This document shows positions 1 to 7,629 of a stretch of DNA of 64,000 nucleotides, piece after piece. Position 1 is the first letter of the stretch. Every line of letters starts with the position of its first letter. The translations under genes and the position numbers were made by a program. The stretch is from Streptomyces sp. NBC_00820 (GTDB lineage Bacteria; Actinomycetota; Actinomycetes; Streptomycetales; Streptomycetaceae): the NCBI RefSeq assembly GCF_036347055.1, contig NZ_CP108882.1, forward strand, positions 4,104,501-4,168,500. The letters are read 5' to 3'. Below the pieces are notes generated by a model. The model searched no databases, had not been told where the DNA came from, and saw only the letters and a program-made list of their open reading frames with translations.

Positions 1-77
1 AGGCGGTGGGATTTGAACCCACGGTGACATCGCTGCCACGACGGTTTTCAAGACCGTTCCCTTCGGCCGCTCGGGCA
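1..77 (-). pseudogene. truncated tRNA-Ser copy (att-like repeat)
   Basis: Identical to 5559-5635, the tRNA-Ser(UGA) body from near the 3' end through the D arm. The seven bases that should form the 5' acceptor strand are replaced, so this copy cannot fold a normal acceptor stem. Its 3' end runs off the window. After position 77 there is patchy similarity to the region 5' of the intact tRNA (for example near 98-125 against 5655-5682). Confidence 0.75.
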
Positions 78-373
78 ACCCAGCTCCTGCCCATCTCACC
101 TGGGGCGAAGCGGCTACAGCCCACTGGCTGCACGCCTTGCGCGGGAGCCGTGGTCCACACGAGGTCCACTGAACTCCGCCCCCGCCTCAGAGCCAGCGAT
201 CCGACGCCAGACCGATGTGGAGCGCCCCACCTGCCTGGAACCTTCTGATCCGGAGGATCGGGCGGCATGTTGGGCCGGTGCTCGGCTTTCTTCCGGGCTG
301 ATCGTTGACGGTCGCGATCAAGAGCCTCTGTGTGGCGTCGTTGCCGTCATTGGCGGAAGGCGCCTGCACGTCC
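78..373. other. non-coding stretch at the island edge
   Basis: No convincing gene is seen here. The open frames are short, mutually overlapping and without ribosome binding sites. The first about 50 bases look like a diverged copy of the tRNA-Ser upstream flank. Confidence 0.5.
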
Positions 374-619
374 CTACGGCGCCGGAGTCGGCCTCCTGCG
401 CCGGGCGAAGCGACGCCCAGCTACCCAGAAATTGGTCAAGAACACAGCCGATCCCGCGATGAGCCAGCCTATCGAACCACCATTGCGATAGGTCTCGACA
501 CCCAGTGCCAGCAGCATTGCGCCGACCACCAGCCCTCCCAAGTCGAGGAGGATGTCTGCCCATCTCGCGATCTTCGGAAGGTTGACCACGGCCTGATCAT
601 GACAGGAGTACGCGCCCAT
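374..619 (-). CDS. small two-helix membrane protein, hypothetical
   Basis: Encodes about 81 residues starting at an ATG; a TTG two codons upstream is also possible. Two hydrophobic segments at roughly residues 22-43 and 50-69 are followed by an Arg-rich tail (RRFARRRR), suggesting a hairpin membrane protein with a cytoplasmic C-terminus. No family is recognised and no good ribosome binding site is visible. The frame is nevertheless believable, because a membrane-hairpin pattern with a basic tail is rarely produced by chance. It lies in the tRNA-bounded island, divergent from the NUDIX gene. Confidence 0.45.
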   Translation of the reverse strand: MGAYSCHDQAVVNLPKIARWADILLDLGGLVVGAMLLALGVETYRNGGSIGWLIAGSAVFLTNFWVAGRRFARRRRPTPAP

Positions 620-731
620 CGACAAGGGCGGGTGAAAGCCATCTCGTCAAGCTGACGCGAAATGACCCGAACCTACGTCCGTCGCTGCATCGGTCTGAGA
701 CCCTGGAGGCCGATCGAGAGGGGCCGCAGGT

Positions 732-1265
732 ATGGAGTGGAAGACTCACGGTGAGCGACAGATCTACACCAACAAGTGGGTGAATCTGTGTCTGGTTGAC
801 GTCCAACAGCCGGACGGTCGCAGGTGGGAGTACCACGTCGTCCGCCTCCGGCACCTGGCAGTGGCCGCCGTGGTCAACGACCGCCAGGAGGTCCTGATGA
901 TGTGGCGGCACCGCTTCATCACGGACTCGTGGGCCTGGGAGTTGCCTATGGGCCTCGTCGAAGAGGGCGAGACCCCGGAGGAGGCGGCGGCCCGGGAAGC
1001 CCTGGAGGAGACGGGCTGGCGCCCTGGGCCGATCAAGCCGCTGATCTACGCCGAGCCGGCCAACGGGATCACCGACTCGCAGCACCACGTCTTCCGTGCG
1101 GACGGCGCGACTTACACCGGGCCGCCCACGGAGAAGAACGAGTCCGACCGCATCGAGTGGTTCCCTCTCTCGGAGGTGCGGGGCATGATCGACCGCCGCG
1201 AGATCGTGAGCAGCGGATCGCTCGTAGGTCTGCTTTACCTGCTCATGGATGAAGCGATCCGCTGA
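732..1265 (+). CDS. NUDIX hydrolase
   Basis: A 177-residue NUDIX-family pyrophosphohydrolase, expected to cleave a nucleoside diphosphate linked to another moiety in a metal-dependent reaction. The full Nudix box is present at residues 74-96: Gly, five residues, Glu80, seven residues, then R88-E89-A-x-E92-E93-x-G95-W96, so all metal ligands are there. The substrate cannot be predicted; ADP-ribose pyrophosphatase-like enzymes are the nearest in feel. The gene converges on the XRE regulator and their 3' ends overlap by 23 bp. NUDIX/XRE neighbours of this type are frequent in Streptomyces accessory DNA. Confidence 0.9.
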   Translation: MEWKTHGERQIYTNKWVNLCLVDVQQPDGRRWEYHVVRLRHLAVAAVVNDRQEVLMMWRHRFITDSWAWELPMGLVEEGETPEEAAAREALEETGWRPGPIKPLIYAEPANGITDSQHHVFRADGATYTGPPTEKNESDRIEWFPLSEVRGMIDRREIVSSGSLVGLLYLLMDEAIR

Positions 1266-2583
1266 CCGGTGGCAAGAGTTCCCGTAGCCGCGCCTCGAAG
1301 GCCAGCGCTACAGGCTCTTGCCTGTGCGGCGCCAACTGGTCGTAAAACTCCCTGAGATGCCCTGTCACTCGTGCCGAATCCACCGCCGACGCGGGTTCCA
1401 GCGCTTGCGTGGCAGTGTGGCATGCCTGGTCGAGCTTGCCCTGGTCCAACTGCGTGCGCGCCAGCCAGAACGCGTGAAAGGCCCGTCCGCGCTGGTTCGT
1501 GCGGTTCTCCCGCCGCAAAGCGTCCGCGATCATGGGTTCAGCGGTCGCCGCTTCACCCAGTCGGCCATGCGCGATTCCCGTGTCCACGATGAGCTTCGGC
1601 TCATCGAAGTAGGTCACCCACGACGGATCCGGATCGCTCACCCGGACCTGCTCGAAGTGGCGGTACGCCTCCCCGATCGCTCGGTGAGTGGAGTCTCGGT
1701 TGCCGAGGGTGGCATGGGCGAAGGCTTCCCGCATGGACAGCATGGACAGGACGCGCGGGGTGGTGCCGAGGGATGATCGTGCCTGATCCTGGGCAGCGGT
1801 CACGAGCGCGAGGGAATCCGCGGGCTTGTCCTGGTAGGTCGCCTGCAAGCTCATGCAAGCCAGGACGTTGGCCATGAACTGGCGGTCGTCGACTTCCTTG
1901 GCCAGTTGGAGCGCTTTGGTGAAGTAGGCGCGGGCCTGGTTGTACTGGCGGGCGTCGAAGTAGGTCCAGCCGGTGAGGCGTGCCAGCTCGGCTGCGATGC
2001 CGTACAGGCCGTTCCGGATGGATGGTGGCCGGTTCTCCTTCAGAAGGCCGCCGACATACCGGAGCTGGCCGACGATGGCTGGCCTCAGAGCTTCGCCGCC
2101 GTGCTGGTCGTCCCGTCGCCAGTAGTCCTCGATGGAGGAGCGGAAGGCTTCGAGCGTTGCTGCACTGAGGTTCGTGCGGGTAGCCAGCGCGAGGATGCTG
2201 TCCACGTCGGGGCCCGGCAGAGAATCAGGAGTCTGCTGCTCGGCCTCTGACATTTGCGGTGCTTCGCGCTCGGCGGCCACGAGTGCCTGGGGTGTCTCCC
2301 ACGACCTCCGGGCAAGCCCGAGCATGTGTCCTGGGATGCGTAAGCCGTCCGCGATGCGCTCGATGACGTCCATGTGCTGCAACTGCCGGCGTCCCGCGAC
2401 CACTTCGCCGACTCGGCTGGGGGTCAGGTCGCAACGCCTGGCGATCATCGACGGGTAGATGCCCGCCCTGTTCTTCACCAACCTGAAGACGCCGGCAAAG
2501 TCCCGCACCCGGCACGCATTGATCATGTCGGGGTCCGTGAGCAGCCTGGCAGGTAGTTCCTGCGGCCGGTCGGCGTCGGGCAT
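1243..2583 (-). CDS. XRE-family regulator with TPR-like C-terminal region
   Basis: Encodes 446 residues. An N-terminal helix-turn-helix lies at about residues 28-80 (segments around MIARRCDLTPSRVGEVVAG), followed by a long helical region from about 160 to 420 that resembles the TPR repeats of Streptomyces XRE regulators. TPR domains in such proteins often bind a signalling peptide or partner; that is family knowledge, not shown here. Leu81 is encoded by TTA, so translation probably depends on the bldA tRNA. A 15-bp palindrome 62 bp upstream of the start is a candidate operator shared with the divergent small genes. It sits inside the tRNA-bounded island. Confidence 0.85.
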   Translation of the reverse strand: MPDADRPQELPARLLTDPDMINACRVRDFAGVFRLVKNRAGIYPSMIARRCDLTPSRVGEVVAGRRQLQHMDVIERIADGLRIPGHMLGLARRSWETPQALVAAEREAPQMSEAEQQTPDSLPGPDVDSILALATRTNLSAATLEAFRSSIEDYWRRDDQHGGEALRPAIVGQLRYVGGLLKENRPPSIRNGLYGIAAELARLTGWTYFDARQYNQARAYFTKALQLAKEVDDRQFMANVLACMSLQATYQDKPADSLALVTAAQDQARSSLGTTPRVLSMLSMREAFAHATLGNRDSTHRAIGEAYRHFEQVRVSDPDPSWVTYFDEPKLIVDTGIAHGRLGEAATAEPMIADALRRENRTNQRGRAFHAFWLARTQLDQGKLDQACHTATQALEPASAVDSARVTGHLREFYDQLAPHRQEPVALAFEARLRELLPPVSGSLHP

Positions 2584-2644
2584 TGGGCAGGCTCCCCACT
2601 GCGAGGGCTACGCAACGTCGCTTCTTCTCTACTTGCAGCGATGC

Positions 2645-2659
2645 TACCCAAGTTGGGTA
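2645..2659. promoter_or_regulatory. candidate operator, 7-1-7 palindrome
   Basis: TACCCAAGTTGGGTA is a perfect inverted repeat (TACCCAA / TTGGGTA) around one central base. It lies in the divergent intergenic space between the XRE regulator and the small gene at 2709. This position suggests binding by the XRE protein and joint control of both sides. Function is inferred from position and symmetry only. Confidence 0.5.
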
Positions 2660-2708
2660 ATCAGCCGGACCTTTTGGCAGCCACCACCGAATCGCGATGC
2701 TCCTTTAC

Positions 2709-2939
2709 ATGGCGAGCAACCAGCAGACCAGACCAGGCATCGGTGAACTGGCGAAAGACAGCGCCAAGGGCCGTATCGGCGTCGTCATGGGTGAGGTCGG
2801 CGGCCGCGTACAGATAAGGCCGGTCGGCGGCGGCACCGAGTGGGATGCCATGCCGGACAACGTGGTGGCGCCGAGTGCGCGCGAGGAACTGAGCGCACGC
2901 CTGGCCATCAAGAACGGCAACAGTCGGGCCGGTCTGTGA
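2709..2939 (+). CDS. small conserved Streptomyces protein, unknown function
   Basis: A 76-residue soluble protein (motifs GIGELA, DSAKGRIGVVMGEVGG, QIRPVGGGTEWDA). The pattern resembles a family of small proteins often found beside XRE regulators and kinase-like genes in Streptomyces. No catalytic motif is visible. The ATG at 2709 is preferred; an in-frame ATG at 2697 would add four residues. The stop overlaps the next start (ATGA), indicating translational coupling to the tiny membrane protein that follows. Confidence 0.65.
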   Translation: MASNQQTRPGIGELAKDSAKGRIGVVMGEVGGRVQIRPVGGGTEWDAMPDNVVAPSAREELSARLAIKNGNSRAGL

Positions 2940-3037
2940 TGCGCGCCATCGGCCGCTATGCCGGAGTCCTGTTCATCGTCGTGATCAGCGGGTCGTGCGG
3001 CCTGGTGATCGGCATGGCTCTCGGTATTCGCCAGTAG
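2939..3037 (+). CDS. 32-residue single-span membrane peptide
   Basis: The start codon overlaps the preceding stop (ATGA). The product is a 32-residue peptide with one hydrophobic segment from about residue 8 to 29, flanked by an Arg-rich N-terminus (MRAIGRY) and a short polar tail. Coupling to the upstream gene and a clean transmembrane profile support translation. It is too short to assign to a family. Confidence 0.5.
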   Translation: MRAIGRYAGVLFIVVISGSCGLVIGMALGIRQ

Positions 3038-3192
3038 ACCGGCCGGCTCCGAGCAGGCGCCAATTCCTTGGCTCCCCCTTCCCGCTCGGGGCCGGCCACC
3101 CAAGCCCCGCGTCCTGGTCGTTCGTGAGCAATGGGTCGGCGACCGACGCGGGCAGTACGTGCCATGCACCGCCACACACGAGGAGTTTTCGC

Positions 3193-3636
3193 ATGACGGC
3201 AACAGCGAACGATCAGAGAACGGGGCGCGCGGTGGCTGGTGAGGAGCTGCTCGACAGCCTCACCCACTTCGTGGTCGTCCACAACGGCCAGTCAACCGAG
3301 CGTGCCGAGCGGATCGCGTACCAGGCGGTGGCCTTCGTGGTCACCGCGGCCACCGCCACCGTCCCCATGGTCCCGTCGGACGACGTGGACCTCGGGCTGC
3401 ACGCGCTCATCCTGCACACGAAGGAGTACGCCGAGCTGTGCGACCGGTACGCCGGCCGCTTCCTGCACCACAACCCGAAGCCCGGCGGCGGGGCCCGTGA
3501 CCCGGAGCAGGTCGCCGCCTCGGCACACGCCATGAAGACCGCCGGGTTCATGGTCTTCGACGACCTGTGGACCGTGGACGGCACGAACCTCGCGCAGTGC
3601 GACTCGGACTGCGGCCGTCCATACGGTCAGGCGTAG
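3193..3636 (+). CDS. GRDP-like (glycine-rich-domain-protein-like) small protein
   Basis: Encodes 147 residues from an ATG with AGGAG seven bases upstream. The central segment around residues 66-95 (LGLHALILHT, EYAELCDRYAGRFLHHNP) recalls the GRDP-like domain, in which His and Cys residues recur near an 'H..IL.T..Y..fC...gr..HH.P' pattern; this is a resemblance by eye. The last 15 residues (LAQCDSDCGRPYGQA) form an unusual Cys-rich, Gly/Pro tail. It is followed 71 bp downstream by a kinase homologue on the same strand, suggesting a two-gene unit. The function is unknown; the tail could bind metal or be modified. Confidence 0.75.
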   Translation: MTATANDQRTGRAVAGEELLDSLTHFVVVHNGQSTERAERIAYQAVAFVVTAATATVPMVPSDDVDLGLHALILHTKEYAELCDRYAGRFLHHNPKPGGGARDPEQVAASAHAMKTAGFMVFDDLWTVDGTNLAQCDSDCGRPYGQA

Positions 3637-3707
3637 CACTCGACAGCGACGAGTGTGGCCGGCCTCGACTCGCGGTCGGCCGCACTCGTCCGGAAGGAGA
3701 ACAGACG

Positions 3708-4544
3708 TTGTCCGGGTCACCCCCCGAGCTGCCCCTCGTGGTGCTCGATGCGCTGATGCCGAAGACACAGCGCCTGGTTGCGAACCGTCGGGGCTCGATG
3801 GTCTGGGAGGTCGAAGGCAATCGGGGCCGCTACGCCGTGAAGGTCGGCTACCCGATCGAAGCCACGGCCGACTGGCCTGCCCAACCCTGGACCGCGCTCG
3901 CGCCCGCACGCGAAGGGACCATCCTGCACCGCCTCGGCTTCGATGACTTCGCGTACGGAGAGTGGGAGCGCGGAACCTGGAACTTCCAGCCGTGGCGCGA
4001 AGGGCCGGACCTGTACCAACTATGGGAGCCCTGCCGTAGACGAGACTCCCCGATCGAACCGCACACCAGCGGCGCGTTGGGCTGTGTCGAGGCGCTGGCT
4101 GAACTCCACGCCAAGGGCTGGGCGCACGGCGACGTACAGCCCGCCCACTTCATCATCGGGCCGGAGCGGACACATCTCATCGACCTCGCCCTTGCCCAGG
4201 GTGGGCACGTGCCCCAGGGGTACGACTTCCCGTTCCGCGGCTGCCTCGTCCACTACGAGGCTCCGGAGATCGCCCGCAGCGTGCTCGCGACCGGAAAGGC
4301 CGAGCCGACGCAGGAGGCCGACATCTACGGGCTCGGCGCCTCCCTCCTCATCTCCGCCACCGGTTGGCGAGCAGTTGAGTACCCGGACGATGCTCCGCGC
4401 CCCGTCCAGAGAGAGGCCGTGGCGAACGGCAAGCGTCGTCCCGTGAAGGCACCCGGCGAGTTGGGTGAGTTGATCGACGCGATGCTCAGTCACTCTCCGG
4501 AAGACCGGCCGTCCATCTACGAGGTGGGCAAGGCCCTGAGCTGA
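3708..4544 (+). CDS. serine/threonine protein kinase-like protein
   Basis: Encodes 278 residues from a TTG start with GGAGA about nine bases upstream. Kinase-fold landmarks are visible: beta-3 lysine K45 (RYAVKV), helix-C candidate E69, catalytic loop H140-G-D142, metal aspartate D159 (DLA in place of DFG), A-P-E at 185-187, D204 in the F helix and R267. The usual catalytic-loop asparagine is His147. There is no transmembrane segment or sensor domain, and the fold fills the whole protein. It may phosphorylate a protein or act on the neighbouring GRDP-like product; both are inference. A strong hairpin follows directly. Confidence 0.8.
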   Translation: MSGSPPELPLVVLDALMPKTQRLVANRRGSMVWEVEGNRGRYAVKVGYPIEATADWPAQPWTALAPAREGTILHRLGFDDFAYGEWERGTWNFQPWREGPDLYQLWEPCRRRDSPIEPHTSGALGCVEALAELHAKGWAHGDVQPAHFIIGPERTHLIDLALAQGGHVPQGYDFPFRGCLVHYEAPEIARSVLATGKAEPTQEADIYGLGASLLISATGWRAVEYPDDAPRPVQREAVANGKRRPVKAPGELGELIDAMLSHSPEDRPSIYEVGKALS

Positions 4545-4559
4545 CTCCCCGTAGCAAAA

Positions 4560-4605
4560 GACCGGACCACCCCTGAGCCTGGACAGCATCCCGGGTGGTC
4601 CGGTC
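4560..4605 (+). terminator. intrinsic terminator-like hairpin after the kinase gene
   Basis: A perfect 13-bp stem (4560-4572 with 4593-4605) encloses a 20-base loop, beginning 15 bp after the kinase stop codon. There is no T-tract, as is common in Streptomyces. Confidence 0.7.
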
Positions 4606-4815
4606 GAGGAGTCCCTCATCAGGACCCCGGTGCCGATGATGCCGGCGTCGTTGGCGTGCTCGGATGCGGGCGCTGCCGCAAACCTCGGCTTCGCATGAGC
4701 GATCGACGAGCACGACGAATGGGGGAATTCGTTTCGTAGGGCGTCCCGCATGGGGCGCCTTACCTGTTTTGGGAAGCGATGCAGATCCGAAGCCTCTTGC
4801 CTGCATCCTGCCTTC

Positions 4816-5385
4816 ATGGATCAAGGACTTGTGGCACTCGTGTCTGCGGGCGTTGGCCTCCTGGGAGCGATCGGTGGCGCCGCCATCGGGGGAGTAGCAG
4901 CCGCGAGAGGAGCACGCCTCGGAGCGGAGACGGCAGCGAATGCAACAGCCAGGCAAGTAACGGAGCAGGCAGCCGTTGATCACGAGCATTGGCTTCGGGG
5001 ACAGCGACTGGAAGCGTGCCGCGCATTACTCGCAGCGTACGACGAGTACGCGATAGCCGCATCGAACATCACCCGAGTGATCGAGAGGGAGATACAGGGC
5101 TCTGGCGATCTAGGCCGGACGTTCGGGCAGACGGTCTCTGAATTCAGAAACGCATACTTCGAGGTCCGGCTTGTAGCCTCCCCAGACGTGCGTGAGCATG
5201 CCCTACGGCTAAGGAGGCACGTAGAAAATCACAAGGACTGCGTGGATGGGTGGTTGGACGCGACCCTCAACATGCACGGTCCGACGATGGCGGCTGCGCA
5301 AGCAGAAGAAGAGCAACTCCGCATGCAACTGGGCCGTCGTCACGACGCGTTCTTGGAGGCAGCTACCCGCTCAGTAGGCGACTGA
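4816..5385 (+). CDS. membrane-anchored hypothetical protein with TTA codon
   Basis: Encodes 189 residues. One N-terminal glycine-zipper-like hydrophobic segment (about residues 5-30, rich in GxxxG/A) is followed by a soluble, mostly helical region with many charged residues. No enzymatic motif is recognised. Leu71 is encoded by TTA (5026-5028), implying bldA-dependent translation. Proteins of this layout (one short anchor plus a helical cytoplasmic domain) are common orphans in Streptomyces. It is the last gene before the right-hand boundary of the tRNA-bounded island. Confidence 0.65.
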   Translation: MDQGLVALVSAGVGLLGAIGGAAIGGVAAARGARLGAETAANATARQVTEQAAVDHEHWLRGQRLEACRALLAAYDEYAIAASNITRVIEREIQGSGDLGRTFGQTVSEFRNAYFEVRLVASPDVREHALRLRRHVENHKDCVDGWLDATLNMHGPTMAAAQAEEEQLRMQLGRRHDAFLEAATRSVGD

Positions 5386-5494
5386 GCTGCAGGAGTACGC
5401 CTGCTCGACAGGCACATGGGCCGCTCTGCGCCTGGTCCACACACAGTGATCCACGCAGCGCGGCAGAGGCGGATCAGGTGAGACAGGTTCCATG

Positions 5495-5532
5495 CAGATG
5501 GGGTGTCCCTCCGGAGAGGGACACCCCATCTG
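5495..5532 (-). terminator. terminator of tRNA-Ser(UGA)
   Basis: A perfect 17-bp stem (5495-5511 with 5516-5532) with a four-base loop, starting 24 bases beyond the 3' end of the minus-strand tRNA. It is the strongest hairpin in the region and would work in both orientations. Confidence 0.8.
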
Positions 5533-5555
5533 ACCTGCAACATCTATGACCTCTG

Positions 5556-5642
5556 CGGAGGCGGTGGGATTTGAACCCACGGTGACATCGCTGCCACGAC
5601 GGTTTTCAAGACCGTTCCCTTCGGCCGCTCGGGCACGCCTCC
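5556..5642 (-). tRNA. tRNA-Ser(UGA)
   Basis: An 87-base class II tRNA on the minus strand. The acceptor stem 5'-GGAGGCG pairs with CGCCUCC-3', the discriminator is G, and the anticodon loop CUUGAAAA contains UGA. A long variable arm typical of serine tRNA and an intact T arm are present. The 3' CCA is not fully encoded. Its 3' 77 bp are repeated exactly at 1-77. Confidence 0.95.
5559..5635 (-). repeat. right copy of the 77-bp direct repeat (att-like)
   Basis: Identical to 1-77 and wholly within tRNA-Ser(UGA). Integration at a tRNA 3' end normally leaves the intact tRNA at one border and a partial copy at the other, as seen here. Confidence 0.75.
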
Positions 5643-5763
5643 CCGCGCCGCCCACCTGGGACGGAGCGGGTACAGCGTACCGGGACCGGGAGGGGTCGTG
5701 GGGGCTGGGCGGGCTCGAAGGGGCATCCCGGCGTGCGGGCGCCCCTTCACACGCGCGTGCCGG

Positions 5764-7296
5764 TCAGCCGTCGCCCATACGGGAGCCCAGGGTCAGCTGG
5801 ACCGTGTGGTCCTGGCCGCCCCGCTTGTAGGTGACGGTCACCTTGTCGCCGGGCTGGTGGGTCCAGATCTCGCCGATCAGGGTCGGGCCGCTGTCGATGA
5901 CGGAACCGTCGAGCTTGACGATGACGTCGCCGGGCTTGAGGCCGGCCTGGGCGGCCGGGCCGCCCGACTCGACCGGGGAGGAACCGCCGGCGCCCTGGTC
6001 GGTGATCTTCGCGCCGTTGGTGGAGTCCTCCAGGGAGACGGAGGCGCCGATCTTGGCGTACACCGGCTTGCCGCTTCGGATCAGCTGCTGGGCGACGTAC
6101 TTGGCCTGGTTGATCGGGATGGCGAATCCGAGGCCGATCGAGCCGGACTGGCCGGAGCCGAACCCGCCGCTGGTCGAGGACTGGATCGCCGAGTTGATGC
6201 CGATCACCGCGCCGGCGGCGTCCAGCAGCGGGCCGCCGGAGTTGCCCGGGTTGATGGACGCGTCGGTCTGCAGGGCGCTCATGTACGACGCCTTGCTGCT
6301 GGCGCTGCCGTCGCTGGAGGCCACGGGACGGTTCTTGGCGCTGATGATGCCCGTGGTGACGGTGTTGGACAGGCCGAAGGGGGCGCCGATGGCGATGGTC
6401 TCGTCGCCGACGGCCACCTTGTCGGAGTTGCCGAGGGCGAGCGGCTTGAGGTCCGACGGCGCGTTCTTCAGCTTGATGACGGCGACGTCGTAGCCCTGCG
6501 CGTGGCCGACGATCTCCGCGTCGTACTTCCTGCCGTCGGGGAAGGTGGCGGTGAGCTTGCCGCCGTCGACCGCGTCGGCGACCACGTGGTTGTTGGTGAC
6601 GATGTGGCCCTGGGTGTCGAAGACGAACCCGGTGCCGGTGCCGCCCTCGCCGTTGGTGCTCTCCGCCTCGATGGTGACCGTGCTGGGCAGCGCCCGCGAG
6701 GCCACGTTGGCGATCGTGCCGGGGGCGCGCCTGACCTGCTCGGCGGTGCCGTCGGCGGCGGAGACGGTGGTGGAGCCGTGGGTGTCGTTGTCCTTGGCCA
6801 GCGTGTAGCCGAGGCCGCCGCCCAGGCCGCCCGCGACCAGCGCGGCCACCAGGACCGCGGCGATCAGCCCGCCGCGGCCGTTGCGCGGCTGGGGGGCGGG
6901 CTGCTGGTACGACGATCCCCAGCCGTCCGCGCCGGCGCCGCCGTCACCGTAGGCGGGCGTGACCGGGGGCGGGGGCGGCCAGGCGCCGGCGGGGGTGCCG
7001 TAGGGGTGCTCCGCGTCGGGCGCGGGGCTGCCGTACGGCTGCTGGAGCGCGTCGGGCGCGGGGGCGCCGTACGGCTGGTGCGCGTCGGGGCCCTGGCCGG
7101 CGGCCGGGTCGTGGTGGGTATGCGTCGCGGGTGCCGCGGCCTGCTCCGGCGGGCCCTGCGGTACCGGCGGCAGCGAAGCCGTCGGCGCGCCTCCGTCGGG
7201 CGCGGTGCCCTGCGGGGAGGCAGCGGGAGATTCCACCGGCACGGGAGGTGCGGACGGGGACGGGGGTACCGCGTTGCCCTCGTTCTCGGTGCTCAC
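5764..7296 (-). CDS. membrane-anchored HtrA/DegP-type serine protease with PDZ domain
   Basis: Encodes 510 residues from a GTG preceded by GAGGAGAAG. Residues 1-140 are a Pro/Ala/Gly-rich cytoplasmic region, 143-166 a transmembrane helix, about 190-400 a trypsin-like protease and about 410-505 a PDZ domain. The catalytic triad is intact: H237 (TNNHVV), D270 (YDVAV) and S353 (GNSGGP). It should act outside the membrane on misfolded or signalling substrates, in the envelope-stress role known for actinobacterial HtrA proteases. It is divergent from the GDPD gene across a 333-bp spacer. Confidence 0.95.
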   Translation of the reverse strand: MSTENEGNAVPPSPSAPPVPVESPAASPQGTAPDGGAPTASLPPVPQGPPEQAAAPATHTHHDPAAGQGPDAHQPYGAPAPDALQQPYGSPAPDAEHPYGTPAGAWPPPPPVTPAYGDGGAGADGWGSSYQQPAPQPRNGRGGLIAAVLVAALVAGGLGGGLGYTLAKDNDTHGSTTVSAADGTAEQVRRAPGTIANVASRALPSTVTIEAESTNGEGGTGTGFVFDTQGHIVTNNHVVADAVDGGKLTATFPDGRKYDAEIVGHAQGYDVAVIKLKNAPSDLKPLALGNSDKVAVGDETIAIGAPFGLSNTVTTGIISAKNRPVASSDGSASSKASYMSALQTDASINPGNSGGPLLDAAGAVIGINSAIQSSTSGGFGSGQSGSIGLGFAIPINQAKYVAQQLIRSGKPVYAKIGASVSLEDSTNGAKITDQGAGGSSPVESGGPAAQAGLKPGDVIVKLDGSVIDSGPTLIGEIWTHQPGDKVTVTYKRGGQDHTVQLTLGSRMGDG

Positions 7297-7629
7297 AGCT
7301 CTTCTCCTCGATCCATGGCTGTTGTCGTCGGTCGCACTCGGACCCGCTCGCTCATGCTCGGTCACGCTCGTCGTGGTGGGCACGGTCGTCACCCGAGAAG
7401 CGCGGGCCCGGCGCGATGCGGCTGCGCATGGTTCCGTTCCTGTTGTACGCGAACAGCTTTTCCCACGGCCCGTCAGAGCACCATAAGCGGTGCCTGTGGG
7501 TCCGGGGCCACTCTTTATATAGGACTGTTCCGACAAACGTTACACAGATGGGTATTCCGCATGCCCAGCTCACGGTCCGGACGCCTCCCTGCCGTCCCGC
7601 GTACCCCGCGACGGTGGGACCATGACGCG
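7297..7629. promoter_or_regulatory. divergent promoter region, htrA-like / GDPD
   Basis: A 333-bp intergenic region between divergent genes. It contains a local AT-rich patch (TTTATATAGG near 7513) that is unusual for this genome and may be the -10 region of one promoter. No exact -35/-10 pair could be assigned with confidence. Confidence 0.4.

Larger units (their letters stand above)
1..5635. mobile_element. tRNA-Ser-bounded genomic island, probably a decayed integrative element
   Basis: The island lies between a 77-bp identical direct repeat at 1-77 and 5559-5635. The right copy is the 3' part of an intact tRNA-Ser(UGA) gene, the usual geometry of tyrosine-recombinase integration into a tRNA 3' end. 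The content is accessory in type: XRE regulator, NUDIX hydrolase, very small proteins, a kinase homologue, and two of the window's three detected TTA codons. No integrase, excisionase or replication gene is visible, so it looks like a remnant or a passenger region. The left boundary may extend beyond the window. An alternative is simple duplication and decay of the tRNA, because weak similarity continues past the 77 bp. Confidence 0.6.

Noticed and set aside
1..77. Functional second tRNA-Ser(UGA) gene
   Set aside because: The 5' acceptor strand is replaced, so a normal acceptor stem cannot form.
5698..7629. Very long plus-strand open frame running antisense through the HtrA-like gene into GDPD
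   Set aside because: High GC keeps antisense frames open. The minus-strand frame has a complete protease with intact catalytic triad; the plus-strand translation before 7630 is low-complexity Gly/Ala/Arg/Val with no motif.
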